From assembly GCF_035634895.1 (NCBI RefSeq), contig NZ_DASQCC010000106.1, forward strand, positions 62,001-126,000: a stretch of 64,000 nucleotides of DNA, read 5' to 3'. Below are positions 6,948-16,561 of the stretch, piece by piece. The stretch comes from Actinophytocola sp035634895. Lineage in GTDB: Bacteria; Actinomycetota; Actinomycetes; Mycobacteriales; Pseudonocardiaceae. Below the pieces are notes generated by a model that had not been told where the DNA came from, ran no database searches, and saw only the letters and a list, made by a program, of their open reading frames with translations. The position numbers were made by a program, and so were the translations under genes. Every line of letters begins with the position of its first letter. Position 1 is the stretch's first letter.

Positions 6948-8828
6948 ATGAGACGTCTGACAAGAGCGGCCTCGGTACTGGCGCTGGCCGTCGGTGTGCT
7001 CGTGGTCGCGCCCGGCGCCGCCGGCGCGGCCGGCACGTTCAACGTGCGCGACTACGGCGCGACCGGCAGCGGGTCGAGCAACGACACTCCGGCCATCCAG
7101 AAGGCGATCGACGCGGCGAGCTCGGCCGGCGGCGGGACGGTGCTGTTCCCGTCGGGTACCTACCAGTCCCGCAACACGATCCACATGCGTAGTGACATCA
7201 CGCTCCAACTGAACTCCGGCGCCACCCTCAAGGGCGCGGGCAACGACGACTACGACGACGCCGAGGACAACCCCAACGACGACTTCCAGGACTACGGTCA
7301 CAGCCACTTCCGCGACGCGATGATCTACGGGGACCGGCTCAGTCACATCGCGTTCGTCGGCGAGGGCGTCATCGACGGCGGCGGCAACCTGATCACCGGC
7401 AACCCCGGCGACGGCGAGGCCGACAAGATCATCTCGTTGACCCGGTGCGACGGCCTGACCGTCGGCGACGGACTGACCCTGCGCCGCGGCGGTCACTTCG
7501 CGATGCTGACCAACGGGTGCACCAACGTCACCTCCGACCGGCTGCGCATCGACACGGCGAGCGACCGGGACGGCTGGAACGTCATCAGCACCACCAACGT
7601 GCACATCACGAACGCGAACATCGCCGCGAACGACGACGCGCTCGCGTTCAAGAGCGACTACGCGCTGGGCGCCAAGCTGCCGAACGGCAACGTGACGGTC
7701 CACGACTCGCACCTGTCCGCGAAGTGCTGCAACGCGTTGATGTTCGGCTCGGAGACGTGCGGCGACTTCACCGGCTACGACTTCGGCCGGATCACCATCG
7801 ACGGCTCCGACAAGTCCGGCCTCGGCATGGTCTCGATGGACGGCGCGGTCATCTCCGACGTGCACTACAAGGACATCACGATGACGAACGTCCGCGCGGC
7901 GATCACGCAGAAGATCGGCACACGACGGCGATGCGGCAACAGTCCCGGGATCGGCCGGATCCACGACATCACCTACGAGAACATCACCTCGTCCGGCCAG
8001 GACGACAACAACTTCACGGCGACGCTGTGGGGAGAGTCCGGGGCGAACGACAAGATCAGCGACGTGACGTTCACCAACGTCGACCTGACCGTGCCCGGCG
8101 GGAGCGGCTCGGTGTCGACGGGCGTGCCGAGCAACGACCCGAACGACTACAACCCGAAGAGCATCGGCACCCGGCCGGCCTACGGCTGGTACATCCGCAA
8201 CGCCAGCGACATCCGGTTCAACGGCGGCTCGGTGCGCTTCGCGGACAGCGACGCCCGGCCCGCTGTGATCGTCAACAACAGCACCGGCGTGAGGTTCGAC
8301 CCGTTCGTCGCGGAACGCGGCTCGGCGTCGGCGGACCTGCTGTTCCAGAACGTCGGCGGCTACTGCGTGCGCGACGGCGTCAACACGACCGGCGGCGCGC
8401 TGCGGGTGAGCCAGACGGGTTCGACGGAGTCGTGCGGGTCGCAACCCCCGCCGACGGGCCGGTTCGAGGCGGAGGCGGGGTTGTGCCATGGCACGATCGA
8501 CGCCAACCACGCGGGCTTCTCCGGTACCGGCTTCTGCAACACCACCAACGCGGTCGGCAGCGCGGAGGAGTGGACGGTCCACCGCGACGCGGCCGGCACC
8601 GCGACGCTGGTGTTCGGCTTCGCCAACGGAACGGCGGCCACCCGGCCGATGGACGTGAGCGTCGACGGAACGGCGGTGGGCACCCTCGCCTTCGGCGCGA
8701 CCGGGGCGTGGACGACGTGGCGGACCGCGTCGGTCCAGGTGCCCGTGCACGCCGGCGACAACACGGTGCGCATCACGGCGAGCACGGCGGCCGGCGGTCC
8801 CAACGTGGACTACGTGGACGTGGCGTGA
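6948..8828 (+). CDS. Secreted GH28-like polygalacturonase family enzyme with a CBM
   Basis: The ATG at 6948 follows GAGGAGCGG. The 626-residue product has a signal peptide (ASVLALAVGVLVVAPGAAGAA) and a right-handed beta-helix starting FNVRDYGATGSGSSNDTPAIQKAID, the classic pectin-lyase-fold opening. NDDALAFKS near residue 229 supplies the paired acidic residues expected in GH28, but the canonical NTD, GHG and RIK motifs are not all intact, so this may be a divergent rhamnogalacturonan- or other uronan-active relative. A C-terminal CBM6/35-type module (from about residue 505, with HAGFSGTGFCN) binds carbohydrate. The stop overlaps the next start in TGATG, so translation of the GH27 gene is coupled to it. 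Confidence 0.8.
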   Translation: MRRLTRAASVLALAVGVLVVAPGAAGAAGTFNVRDYGATGSGSSNDTPAIQKAIDAASSAGGGTVLFPSGTYQSRNTIHMRSDITLQLNSGATLKGAGNDDYDDAEDNPNDDFQDYGHSHFRDAMIYGDRLSHIAFVGEGVIDGGGNLITGNPGDGEADKIISLTRCDGLTVGDGLTLRRGGHFAMLTNGCTNVTSDRLRIDTASDRDGWNVISTTNVHITNANIAANDDALAFKSDYALGAKLPNGNVTVHDSHLSAKCCNALMFGSETCGDFTGYDFGRITIDGSDKSGLGMVSMDGAVISDVHYKDITMTNVRAAITQKIGTRRRCGNSPGIGRIHDITYENITSSGQDDNNFTATLWGESGANDKISDVTFTNVDLTVPGGSGSVSTGVPSNDPNDYNPKSIGTRPAYGWYIRNASDIRFNGGSVRFADSDARPAVIVNNSTGVRFDPFVAERGSASADLLFQNVGGYCVRDGVNTTGGALRVSQTGSTESCGSQPPPTGRFEAEAGLCHGTIDANHAGFSGTGFCNTTNAVGSAEEWTVHRDAAGTATLVFGFANGTAATRPMDVSVDGTAVGTLAFGATGAWTTWRTASVQVPVHAGDNTVRITASTAAGGPNVDYVDVA

Positions 8829-10849
8829 TGTTCCGCCGACTCCTCACCGGAGCCCTCGCTGGGATCGTCCTGGCCGGCGTGGTCGCGGTGGTGGCGCACC
8901 CCACGCCGGCCAGGGCACTGGAGAACGGGCTCGCGCGTACGCCGCCGATGGGCTTCAACAACTGGAACTTCACCCACTGCGACAGTGGTTTCAACGAGAC
9001 CACCATCAAGGCCGTCGCCGACGCGTTCGTCGCGAAAGGACTCCGCGACGCCGGCTACACCTACGTCAACATCGACGACTGCTGGGCGCTGCCGCAACGC
9101 GACGGGCAGGGTGACCTCGTCCCCGACCCGGCCCGCTTTCCCAGCGGTGTCAAGGCGCTCGCCGACTACGTGCACGCGCGTGGGATGAGGTTCGGCATCT
9201 ACACCAGTGCCGGCACCAAGACATGCAACACCGCGGGCTTCCCCGGTGGCCTCGGCCACGAGCAGCAGGACGCCGACCTGTTCGCGAGCTGGGGCGTCGA
9301 CTACCTCAAGTACGACAACTGCAACAACCAGGGCGTCGACGCGGTCCAGCGCTACACGGCCATGCGTGACGCGCTCGCGGCGACCGGCAGGCCCATGGTG
9401 TTCAGCATTTGCGAGTGGGGCCGGAGCACGCCGAAGGTCTGGACCTGGGGCGCCGGCACGGGCAACCTGTGGCGCACCACCGGAGACATCAGCGACAACT
9501 GGTCGAGCATGATCTCCCGCGTCCACACCAACGACGACCTCGCTCAGTACGCGGGGCCCGGCCACTGGAACGACCCGGACATGCTCGAGGTCGGCAACGG
9601 CGGCATGACCGACACCGAGTACCGCACGCACTTCGGCCTGTGGGCCATGATGTCCGCGCCGCTGCTCGTCGGCAGCGACCTCCGCGACGCCTCGGCGGCG
9701 ACGCTGAACATCCTCCGCAACACCGATCTCATCGCGGTCGACCAGGACCCGCTGGGCCAGCAGGCGACGATCGTGTCGGCCGGCGGCGGTCTGGTCGTCT
9801 ACCGCAAGGCACTGTCCAACGGGGACCTCGCGGTCGCGCTCCTCAACGAGACGGGCTCGACCGCGACCGTCGGCACCACGACCGCCGCCATCGGCGTGTC
9901 CGGCGGCGCCTCGCTGAAAGACCTGTGGAGCAAGCAGGTGCGCACGACCGACGGCGCGATCAGCGCCTCGGTGCCGTCCCACGGCACCGTCGTCTACCGC
10001 GTCACCCCGGCCGGTGCGAGCGGCCCGCCGTCCGGCACGAGTCAGCTCTCGGACCGCCCCATGCTGTCCTCGACCAACGGCTGGGGTCCCGTCGAGCTGG
10101 ACCGCAGCGTGAACGCCCAGGCCGCCGGCGACGGGCGCACGCTGACCATCGGGGGCGCCACGTTCGCCAAGGGCCTCGGCGCGCACGCACCGAGCAGCGT
10201 CACTTACCACCTCGGCCGGCGATGTAGTGCGTTCATGGCGGACGTCGGCGTGGACGACGAGGTCACGGCCGGGAAGGTCGTCTTCCAGGTCTGGCTGGAC
10301 GGGGTGAAGGCCGCGGACAGCGGCTACGTCACCGGCGGTCAGGCCGCGAAACGCCTGACCGCCGACCTGACCGGCGCCACCACGCTGCTGCTCGCGGCGA
10401 CCGACGGCGGTGACGGCATCGGCTCCGACCACGCCGACTGGGCGAACCCGCGGATCACGTGTCCCGGCTCTGCCACCACGACGGTCGAGGCCGAGGCGGC
10501 CGGCAACACGTTCGCCGGGCAGGCCGCTTCGACCCCGTGCGCGGCGTGCTCCGGTGGTGCGAAGGTCCGCTTCATCGGCAACGGCACCGCGAACTCGGTC
10601 ACCATCCCGGTCACCGCGACGGCGGCGGGCAACCGGCAGCTGACCATCCAGTACACGGTGGACGGCACCCGGTCGTTCTTCGTGAGCGTGAACGGCGGCA
10701 CGGCAACCGAGGTGGCCCTGTCCGGCACGAGCTGGGCGACGCCCGTGACCGGCACGGCGACCGTCACGCTCGCCGCCGGGAGCAACACCCTCAGGTTCTT
10801 CAACGACCTCGGCTGGGCGCCGGATCTCGATGTGATCGCTATCGGTTAG
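8828..10849 (+). CDS. Secreted GH27 alpha-galactosidase with NPCBM and CBM35
   Basis: The 673-residue product begins at the ATG in the TGATG overlap with the GH28 gene. After a signal peptide it shows the GH27 barrel: TPPMGFNNWNFTHC, VNIDDCWALP, LKYDNC with Asp163 as the expected nucleophile, and WRTTGD with Asp220 as the expected acid/base. GLWAMMSAPLLVGSDLR follows. An NPCBM galactose-binding-like domain (about residues 400-545) and a C-terminal CBM35-like module (about 555-673) come after the beta-sandwich. The CBM35 is close in sequence to that of the GH29 enzyme three genes upstream. Removal of alpha-galactosyl side chains outside the cell is the likely role. Confidence 0.87.
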   Translation: MFRRLLTGALAGIVLAGVVAVVAHPTPARALENGLARTPPMGFNNWNFTHCDSGFNETTIKAVADAFVAKGLRDAGYTYVNIDDCWALPQRDGQGDLVPDPARFPSGVKALADYVHARGMRFGIYTSAGTKTCNTAGFPGGLGHEQQDADLFASWGVDYLKYDNCNNQGVDAVQRYTAMRDALAATGRPMVFSICEWGRSTPKVWTWGAGTGNLWRTTGDISDNWSSMISRVHTNDDLAQYAGPGHWNDPDMLEVGNGGMTDTEYRTHFGLWAMMSAPLLVGSDLRDASAATLNILRNTDLIAVDQDPLGQQATIVSAGGGLVVYRKALSNGDLAVALLNETGSTATVGTTTAAIGVSGGASLKDLWSKQVRTTDGAISASVPSHGTVVYRVTPAGASGPPSGTSQLSDRPMLSSTNGWGPVELDRSVNAQAAGDGRTLTIGGATFAKGLGAHAPSSVTYHLGRRCSAFMADVGVDDEVTAGKVVFQVWLDGVKAADSGYVTGGQAAKRLTADLTGATTLLLAATDGGDGIGSDHADWANPRITCPGSATTTVEAEAAGNTFAGQAASTPCAACSGGAKVRFIGNGTANSVTIPVTATAAGNRQLTIQYTVDGTRSFFVSVNGGTATEVALSGTSWATPVTGTATVTLAAGSNTLRFFNDLGWAPDLDVIAIG

Positions 10850-10858
10850 GGAGGAGTC

Positions 10859-13306
10859 ATGATGAGACGTCGAGGTCCCACGGGATCATGGCGAAGGGTG
10901 CTGACGTCGGTCGCCGCTTTCGCGCTGGTGCCGACGGTCCTGTCGGTCACCCGTCCGGCCGCCGCGGCACCGACCCGCTACGAGGCGGAGAGCGCGACCG
11001 TCTCGCAGGGTGTCGTGGAGGCCAACCACGCCGGCTTCAGCGGCACGGGCTTCGTGAACCTGGACAACGTCGTGGGCAGCTCCGTCGAGTTCGGTGTCAA
11101 CGCGCCCACCGCCGGCAACGGCACGCTGGTCATCCGGTTCGCCAACGGCACCACCGTCGACCGCCCGATGGACATCGCGGTCAACGGCTCGACGGTCGTC
11201 GCCGCGCAGTCGTTTCCCGGCACCGGTGCCTGGACCACCTGGCAGACCGTCACGATCGCGACGCCGCTGAGATCCGGCGCCAACACGGTCCGCGCCACCT
11301 CGACCTCCGCGAACGGCGGCCCCAACCTCGACGCACTGGACGTCGAGGTCGCGGCCACCGTCGACTACCAGGCCGAGAACGCCACCATCTCGCAGGGAGT
11401 CGTGGAGGCCAACCACGCCGGCTACACCGGCACCGGCTTCGTGAACATGGACAACGTCGTCGGCAGCTCCGTCCAGTTCACCGTCGACGCCCAGGCCGCC
11501 GGCCCGGCGAGCCTCACCCTCCGGTACGCCAACGGCACGACCGCCGACCGGCCGATGGACATCGCGGTCAACGGCGCGGTCGTCGCCGCGGGCCGGTCGT
11601 TCCCGGGCACCGGCGACTGGACGGCCTGGGACGAGGACACGCTCAACGCCACGCTGGCGGCCGGCGCCAACACGGTCCGCGTCAGCTCGACGACCGCCAA
11701 CGGCGGCCCCAACCTCGACGTGCTGCGGGTCGGCGCGCCGGCCGACACCGAACACCCGACAGCGCCGGGACAACCCGCGTGCGGTGACATCGGCTACGAC
11801 TCGCTGACCCTGTCCTGGCCCGCGTCGACCGACAACGTCGCCGTGGTCGCCTACGACATCTTCTTCCTGGGCCAGAAGGTCGCGGAGGCGCCGCGGTCGC
11901 CGTTCCGCGTGACCGGCCTGCGGCCGAACACCGAGTACCGCTTCTCGGTGTTCGGCCGCGACGCCGCCGGCAATGAGTCCGACTCGAGCCCGGAGGTCGT
12001 GTGCACGACGACCGCCGACCCCGGCGACCCGACGCCGCCGTCCACCCCGGGCAGGCCGGCGGTGTCGGCCATCGGCCAGACGGGCGCGACGGTCAGCTGG
12101 GCCGCGTCGACCGACAACCGCGGCGTGGTCCGCTACGACATCGCCACCGACAGCGCGGTGCTCGACTCGGTCACCGGCACCCCGCCCGCGACGACCAGGG
12201 CCGTGACCGGACTGGCCTGCAACACCTCCTACACCGTGCACATCGTGGCGAAGGACGCGGCGGGCAACGTGTCGCCGTCGAGCCAGGCGACCGGCTTCAC
12301 CACCTCCGCGTGCGACGGCGGGAACAACCCGGGCACCCCGACCCAGGTGTCGAGCGGCTGGTCCATCCCGTGGGACCTGTCGTGGGCGCCGGACGGCACG
12401 TTCGGGCTGGCCACCGAGCGCGACACGTTCAAGGTCTTCCGGATCAACAAGAACGGGAGCGGCAGGACGCAGGTCGGCACCGTGCCGAACAGCCAGACCA
12501 CCGACGGCGAGGGCGGCCTGATGGGCGTCGCGTTCTCCCCGACGTGGAACGGCACGACCGACCAGGAGGTGTTCTTCATGCACACCGCCAGTGAGGGCAA
12601 CCGGATCGCGCGGATGAGCTTCAACGGCTCGACGCTGTCCGGCTACACCGCGATCGTCACTGGCATCCGCAAGAGCCGCTACCACAACGGCGGCCGCATC
12701 CGGTTCGGCCCGGACGGCTACCTGTACGCCACGGCCGGCGACTCGCAGCAGAGCGATCTCGCGCAGGACCGGGACTCCCTCAACGGCAAGATCCTGCGGG
12801 TCACCAGGACCGGCGAGCCCGCGCCGGGGAACCCGTTCGGCACCAGGATCTACAGCTACGGGCACCGCAACCCGCAGGGCCTGGCATGGGACTCCTCGGG
12901 ACGGCTGTGGTCCTCCGAGCTCGGCAACTCCGCGCAGGACGAGCTGAACCTGATCCAACCGGGCAGGAACTACGGCTGGCCGACCTGTGAAGGCTCGTGC
13001 AGCGTGTCCGGCATGACCAACCCGAAGCGGACGTGGTCGGTGGCGGAGGCGTCGCCGAGCGGTCTCGCGTACGCGGGCGGGGCGCTGTTCATGTGCGCGC
13101 TGCGTGGCGAGCGGCTGTGGCGGATCGTGCTGAACGGCGAGAACGTGAGCACGGTCAGCTCGCACTACAACGGCACGTACGGCCGGCTGCGCGCGGTGGT
13201 GAAGGTGCCCGGTGAGAACGCGATCTGGTTCGGCACCACCAACGCGGACAACAACGGCGGCGGCGGGAGTGGGTCCGACGGGTTCTACCGGGTGAACCTG
13301 GGCTGA
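10859..13306 (+). CDS. Secreted PQQ-type sugar dehydrogenase with CBMs and FN3 domains
   Basis: An 815-residue secreted protein whose ATG lies 9 bp after the GH27 stop behind GGGAGGAG. The order is signal peptide, two tandem CBM6/35-type modules (about residues 38-160 and 165-285, each with HAG(F/Y)(S/T)GTGFVN), two fibronectin type III domains (about 300-385 and 390-480), and a glucose/sorbosone dehydrogenase beta-propeller (about 495-815). Propeller marks are GEGGLMGVAFSPTW, HNGGRIRFGPDGYLY and YGHRNPQGLAW. Family members oxidise sugars with PQQ. Here the enzyme is tethered to polysaccharide by its binding modules and may act on sugars or chain ends released by the neighbouring hydrolases (inference). 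Confidence 0.82.
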   Translation: MMRRRGPTGSWRRVLTSVAAFALVPTVLSVTRPAAAAPTRYEAESATVSQGVVEANHAGFSGTGFVNLDNVVGSSVEFGVNAPTAGNGTLVIRFANGTTVDRPMDIAVNGSTVVAAQSFPGTGAWTTWQTVTIATPLRSGANTVRATSTSANGGPNLDALDVEVAATVDYQAENATISQGVVEANHAGYTGTGFVNMDNVVGSSVQFTVDAQAAGPASLTLRYANGTTADRPMDIAVNGAVVAAGRSFPGTGDWTAWDEDTLNATLAAGANTVRVSSTTANGGPNLDVLRVGAPADTEHPTAPGQPACGDIGYDSLTLSWPASTDNVAVVAYDIFFLGQKVAEAPRSPFRVTGLRPNTEYRFSVFGRDAAGNESDSSPEVVCTTTADPGDPTPPSTPGRPAVSAIGQTGATVSWAASTDNRGVVRYDIATDSAVLDSVTGTPPATTRAVTGLACNTSYTVHIVAKDAAGNVSPSSQATGFTTSACDGGNNPGTPTQVSSGWSIPWDLSWAPDGTFGLATERDTFKVFRINKNGSGRTQVGTVPNSQTTDGEGGLMGVAFSPTWNGTTDQEVFFMHTASEGNRIARMSFNGSTLSGYTAIVTGIRKSRYHNGGRIRFGPDGYLYATAGDSQQSDLAQDRDSLNGKILRVTRTGEPAPGNPFGTRIYSYGHRNPQGLAWDSSGRLWSSELGNSAQDELNLIQPGRNYGWPTCEGSCSVSGMTNPKRTWSVAEASPSGLAYAGGALFMCALRGERLWRIVLNGENVSTVSSHYNGTYGRLRAVVKVPGENAIWFGTTNADNNGGGGSGSDGFYRVNLG

Positions 13307-13321
13307 CACTCCACAGTGGAC

Positions 13322-13360
13322 CTCGGGGGTGCCCGTGTCGCCCGCCGCGGCACCCCCGAG
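13322..13360 (+). terminator. Hairpin ending the glycoside hydrolase cassette
   Basis: CTCGGGGGTGCC at 13322-13333 and its exact inverse at 13349-13360 form a 12-bp stem with a 15-nt loop. It starts 16 bp after the sugar dehydrogenase stop and fits an intrinsic terminator for the operon. Confidence 0.7.
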
Positions 13361-13415
13361 CCGCCCCGCTGGTCCGTCCCGCGCCGGCCGAGGGGCGAGC
13401 GGTCACAATGGTGCG

Positions 13416-14174
13416 GTGATCGAGTTCCTGGTGATGTCGTTCAACCTGCGACGCGGGTCGGGGAGGTCGTGGCAGAGGCGCAGGCCGGTGGTGGCGGAGC
13501 TGCTCCGCCGTGAGCGGCCTGTGCTCCTTGGCACGCAGGAGGGGCTGCACGGCCAGGTGACGGACCTCCACGACGATCTGCCGGACCGGTACGACTGGAT
13601 CGGTGTCGGCCGGGGCGGGGGCACTCGTGACGAGTTCATGGCCGTCTTCTACGACACGCGGCGCCTGGCGCCGGTGGCGTCCGGTCACTTCTGGCTGTCC
13701 GACACACCGGAGGTGGTCGCGTCGAGGTCGTGGGGCAACCGGGTGGTCCGGATGGCCACCTGGGTGCGGTTCTCGGATCTGGCCACCGGCAAGGAGTTCG
13801 TGGCCGTCAACACGCACTTCGACCACGAGTCCGAGGAGTCCCGGCAGCGGAGTGCCGCGCTGGTGCGCGACCGGGTCGACGGGTTCGCTCCCCTGCCGGT
13901 GGTGTTGACGGGTGACTTCAACACTCCCGCCGGGTCTGCCTCCCACGAGATCCTCGTGGGTGCCGGGCTCGTCGACACCTGGGCCGCCACGGACGCGCGG
14001 ACACCGCTGTACGCGACCTTTCACGGGTACGGGCCGCTGGTGGCAGACGGGATCCGGATCGACTGGATCCTGACGCGCGGGTTGGACGTGCGGGCGGCCG
14101 GGATCAACACCTTCTCCCTGGACGGGCAGTTCCCCTCCGACCATCTGCCCGTCCAGGCGTTGGTCGCGATCTGA
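13416..14174 (+). CDS. Endonuclease/exonuclease/phosphatase family protein
   Basis: The 252-residue product has the EEP fold signatures: MSFNLRRG at the N-terminus, GTQEGLHGQV (metal-binding Glu), VNTHFDHE, LTGDFNTP (catalytic Asp/Asn) and the closing SDHLPVQALV with Asp-His. I prefer the GTG at 13416, because upstream residues from the alternative ATG at 13329 are low-complexity Pro/Arg/Ala and overlap the terminator. No signal peptide is visible, so an intracellular phosphodiesterase or nuclease is likely; the substrate is unknown. A 79-bp gap separates it from the helicase gene. Confidence 0.8.
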   Translation: MIEFLVMSFNLRRGSGRSWQRRRPVVAELLRRERPVLLGTQEGLHGQVTDLHDDLPDRYDWIGVGRGGGTRDEFMAVFYDTRRLAPVASGHFWLSDTPEVVASRSWGNRVVRMATWVRFSDLATGKEFVAVNTHFDHESEESRQRSAALVRDRVDGFAPLPVVLTGDFNTPAGSASHEILVGAGLVDTWAATDARTPLYATFHGYGPLVADGIRIDWILTRGLDVRAAGINTFSLDGQFPSDHLPVQALVAI

Positions 14175-14253
14175 GCCGCCAACCGGCGACGATCGACGTT
14201 GTCAAGAAGTACAAGACTGCACTTCGTGCCGAATCGCGTGCAGGCTGTTCCGC

Positions 14254-16218
14254 GTGAGTGAAATCGCCGCTGAGCAGGACCACGTGAACGTTCTCTACGC
14301 CCGCCTCGACGCGTTGCGGGAGGAGGCGGCCGCCGCGCTCGCCCGTGGGCACGCGGAGGACGTGTGGCGGGCGGAGCTGGCGCGGCTGGCGGCGGTCGAG
14401 GACGGTCTCTGCTTCGGCCGGTTGGACCTGGCCGGTGGCCAGCGGGTCTACATCGGACGGCTCGGGCTGTTCGAGGACGACGACGAGCCCCTGCTGGTGG
14501 ACTGGCGCGCACCCGTGGCCAGGCCGTTCTACACCGCGACCGCCGCCGAGCCGGGCGCGGTCGTGCGCAGGCGGCGGATCACCACTCGCGGCAGGACCGT
14601 CGTCGCGCTGGACGACGAGCTGCTCGACCCGGACGCGCCGAGCGACGGCCTGGTCGGCGAGGCCGCGCTGCTCGCGGCGGTGACGGCCGAGCGGACCGGG
14701 CGGATGCGGGACATCGTCACGACCCTGCAGGCCGAGCAGGACCGGATCATCCGGGACGAGGCGCAGGGCGTGCTCGTCGTGCAGGGCGGGCCGGGCACGG
14801 GCAAGACGGCCGTCGCGCTCCACCGGGTCGCCTACCTGCTGTACACGCACGAGCACCTGCGGACCCGCGGCGTGCTCGTCATCGGCCCCAGCCACGTGTT
14901 CCTCGACTACATCGGCCAGGTGCTGCCCGGGCTCGGCGAGAACCGGGTGGTGACGGCGACCGTGCCGGACCTCGTGCCCGGCGTGCGGGTCAGCCGGGAA
15001 AGCTCACCCGAGGAAGCCGCGCGCAAGGGCCGTGCCGACATGGCGCCCATGTTGGCCGAGGCGGTGCGTGCCGCCGTGCGCGTGCCCAGCGGGCCGGTGG
15101 AGGTCGAGTTCGAGCAGCAGGTCCTGCGGCTGGACTCGTCGACGGTCCGCTGGGCGGTGCGGAGGGCCAGGGAGACCGGGCTCCCGCACAACCACGCGCG
15201 GCTCGTCTTCCAGCGGGAGCTCGTGGGCACGCTCACCAGGGAGCTGGTCGACCGGATGGAGGCGGTCGTCCTCACCGAGACCGGCGAGGCACTCGACGGC
15301 GGCAGCGCCGACGGCAGGCTCGGCGACGCGGACGTGCGTGCCCTGGAGGCCGCGGGGGTGGTGCTCGGACCGGAGGAGAACGACGGGCCGCGGGTGATGC
15401 TCGACGAGGTGGACCGGGAGGCCCTGCGGACGGCACTGCTCGGCGACGCCGGCGTCCAGGACGTGCTCGACGAGCTGTGGCCGCCGCTCGCGCCGACGGA
15501 GGTGGTCGAGGGGCCGTGGAGTGCCGAGGACATCCCGCTGCTGGACGAGGTCGCCGCGCTGGTCGGGGAGAGCGTGCCGGTGTTCGGGCACGTGGTGGTC
15601 GACGAGGCGCAGGAGCTGTCCGAGATGGGCTGGCGGATGCTGGTGCGCCGCTGCCCCACCCGGTCGATGACCGTCGTCGGCGACCTGGCGCAGACCGGCA
15701 GCGCGGCGGGTGCGGCGTCGTGGAAGCGGGTGCCGCGGCCGCACCGGCTCGCCCAGCTGACCGTCAACTACCGCACACCCGCGGAGATCATGGCGGTCGC
15801 GGCGGAGCTACTCGCCAGGCACCACCCCTCGCTGCGGCCGCCGCGGTCGGTGCGGACGAGCGGGCACGCCCCGTGGCGCCTGCGCACGGCGGACCTGGCC
15901 GGCGCGCTCGCGGACCTTGTCGACGCGCACACCGAGGGCCAGCTGGCGATCATCGCGCCGGAGGTCGACGAGCTCGCGACCGCGTTGTCGCTGCCGATGC
16001 CGCCGGACCTGACCGGCAAGGTGGTGCTGCTGACCCCGGCCGAGGCGAAGGGCCTGGAGTTCGACGTCGTCGTGGTCGCGGATCCCGCGAGCATCCTCGT
16101 CGCCGGCCCGCACGGGCCCAACGATCTCTACGTGGCGATGACCAGGGCCACGCAGCGGTTGGGGGTGGTGCACGTGGGTGCCCCGCCCGCGGAGCTGGCG
16201 AGCCTTACAGTCCGCTGA
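14254..16218 (+). CDS. HelD-like UvrD/Rep family ATPase
   Basis: The 654-residue product starts at GTG 14254 and opens with a coiled-coil-like arm (EIAAEQDHVNVLYARLDALREE). The Walker A motif GGPGTGKT lies near residue 180, a Walker B-like VVVDEAQELSEM near residue 450, and late helicase motifs at VNYRTPAEIM and EAKGLEFDVVVVAD near the end. This is the architecture of actinobacterial HelD, which pulls stalled RNA polymerase off DNA. Some Streptomyces homologues (HelR) give rifamycin tolerance and carry a rifamycin-associated element upstream; I do not see such an element here. It may be a general transcription-recycling factor or a DNA helicase. Confidence 0.8.
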   Translation: MSEIAAEQDHVNVLYARLDALREEAAAALARGHAEDVWRAELARLAAVEDGLCFGRLDLAGGQRVYIGRLGLFEDDDEPLLVDWRAPVARPFYTATAAEPGAVVRRRRITTRGRTVVALDDELLDPDAPSDGLVGEAALLAAVTAERTGRMRDIVTTLQAEQDRIIRDEAQGVLVVQGGPGTGKTAVALHRVAYLLYTHEHLRTRGVLVIGPSHVFLDYIGQVLPGLGENRVVTATVPDLVPGVRVSRESSPEEAARKGRADMAPMLAEAVRAAVRVPSGPVEVEFEQQVLRLDSSTVRWAVRRARETGLPHNHARLVFQRELVGTLTRELVDRMEAVVLTETGEALDGGSADGRLGDADVRALEAAGVVLGPEENDGPRVMLDEVDREALRTALLGDAGVQDVLDELWPPLAPTEVVEGPWSAEDIPLLDEVAALVGESVPVFGHVVVDEAQELSEMGWRMLVRRCPTRSMTVVGDLAQTGSAAGAASWKRVPRPHRLAQLTVNYRTPAEIMAVAAELLARHHPSLRPPRSVRTSGHAPWRLRTADLAGALADLVDAHTEGQLAIIAPEVDELATALSLPMPPDLTGKVVLLTPAEAKGLEFDVVVVADPASILVAGPHGPNDLYVAMTRATQRLGVVHVGAPPAELASLTVR

Positions 16219-16282
16219 GAAACTGGACCAACCCGACACTTTTCACCCGCCCGTGCGCGTTCAGATGGGTGGAGGTGTCGGA

Positions 16283-16558
16283 ATGAGTGCCGTCGGAACC
16301 CTGCTGGGCTACCTGTTGACGCTGTTCGTGCTGCTGATGATCGCGAGGATGATCCTCGACTGGGTCGGGGTGCTGGGGTCGAGCCCGCCGTGGGTCCGCC
16401 GGGCCCGCCGGCTCACCCATGTGGGCACCGAGCCGGTGCTCGCCCCCGTCCGGCGGCTGGTGCCGCCGATCCGCGCCGGCGGGATCGGCATCGACCTGGC
16501 GTTCACCCTGGTCTTCATCGCCGCGATCATCCTGCGGCAGGTCGCGTTCAGCCTGTGA
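16283..16558 (+). CDS. YggT family membrane protein
   Basis: The 91-residue product has two hydrophobic helices (LLGYLLTLFVLLMIARMILDW and IDLAFTLVFIAAIIL) around a polar loop with VLAPVRRLVPP, the YggT hallmark. The start is ATG 16283 with GGAGG 7 nt upstream. In other actinobacteria yggT sits by cell-division genes (sepF); here it is isolated and only 3 bp from the end of the convergent DUF1801 gene. A second role in ion or osmotic homeostasis has been suggested for the family. Confidence 0.8.
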   Translation: MSAVGTLLGYLLTLFVLLMIARMILDWVGVLGSSPPWVRRARRLTHVGTEPVLAPVRRLVPPIRAGGIGIDLAFTLVFIAAIILRQVAFSL

Positions 16559-16561
16559 CGC

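Noticed and set aside
14175..14253. Rifamycin-associated element upstream of the HelD-like gene
   Set aside because: Looked for an inverted-repeat element in the short upstream gap and saw none convincing.
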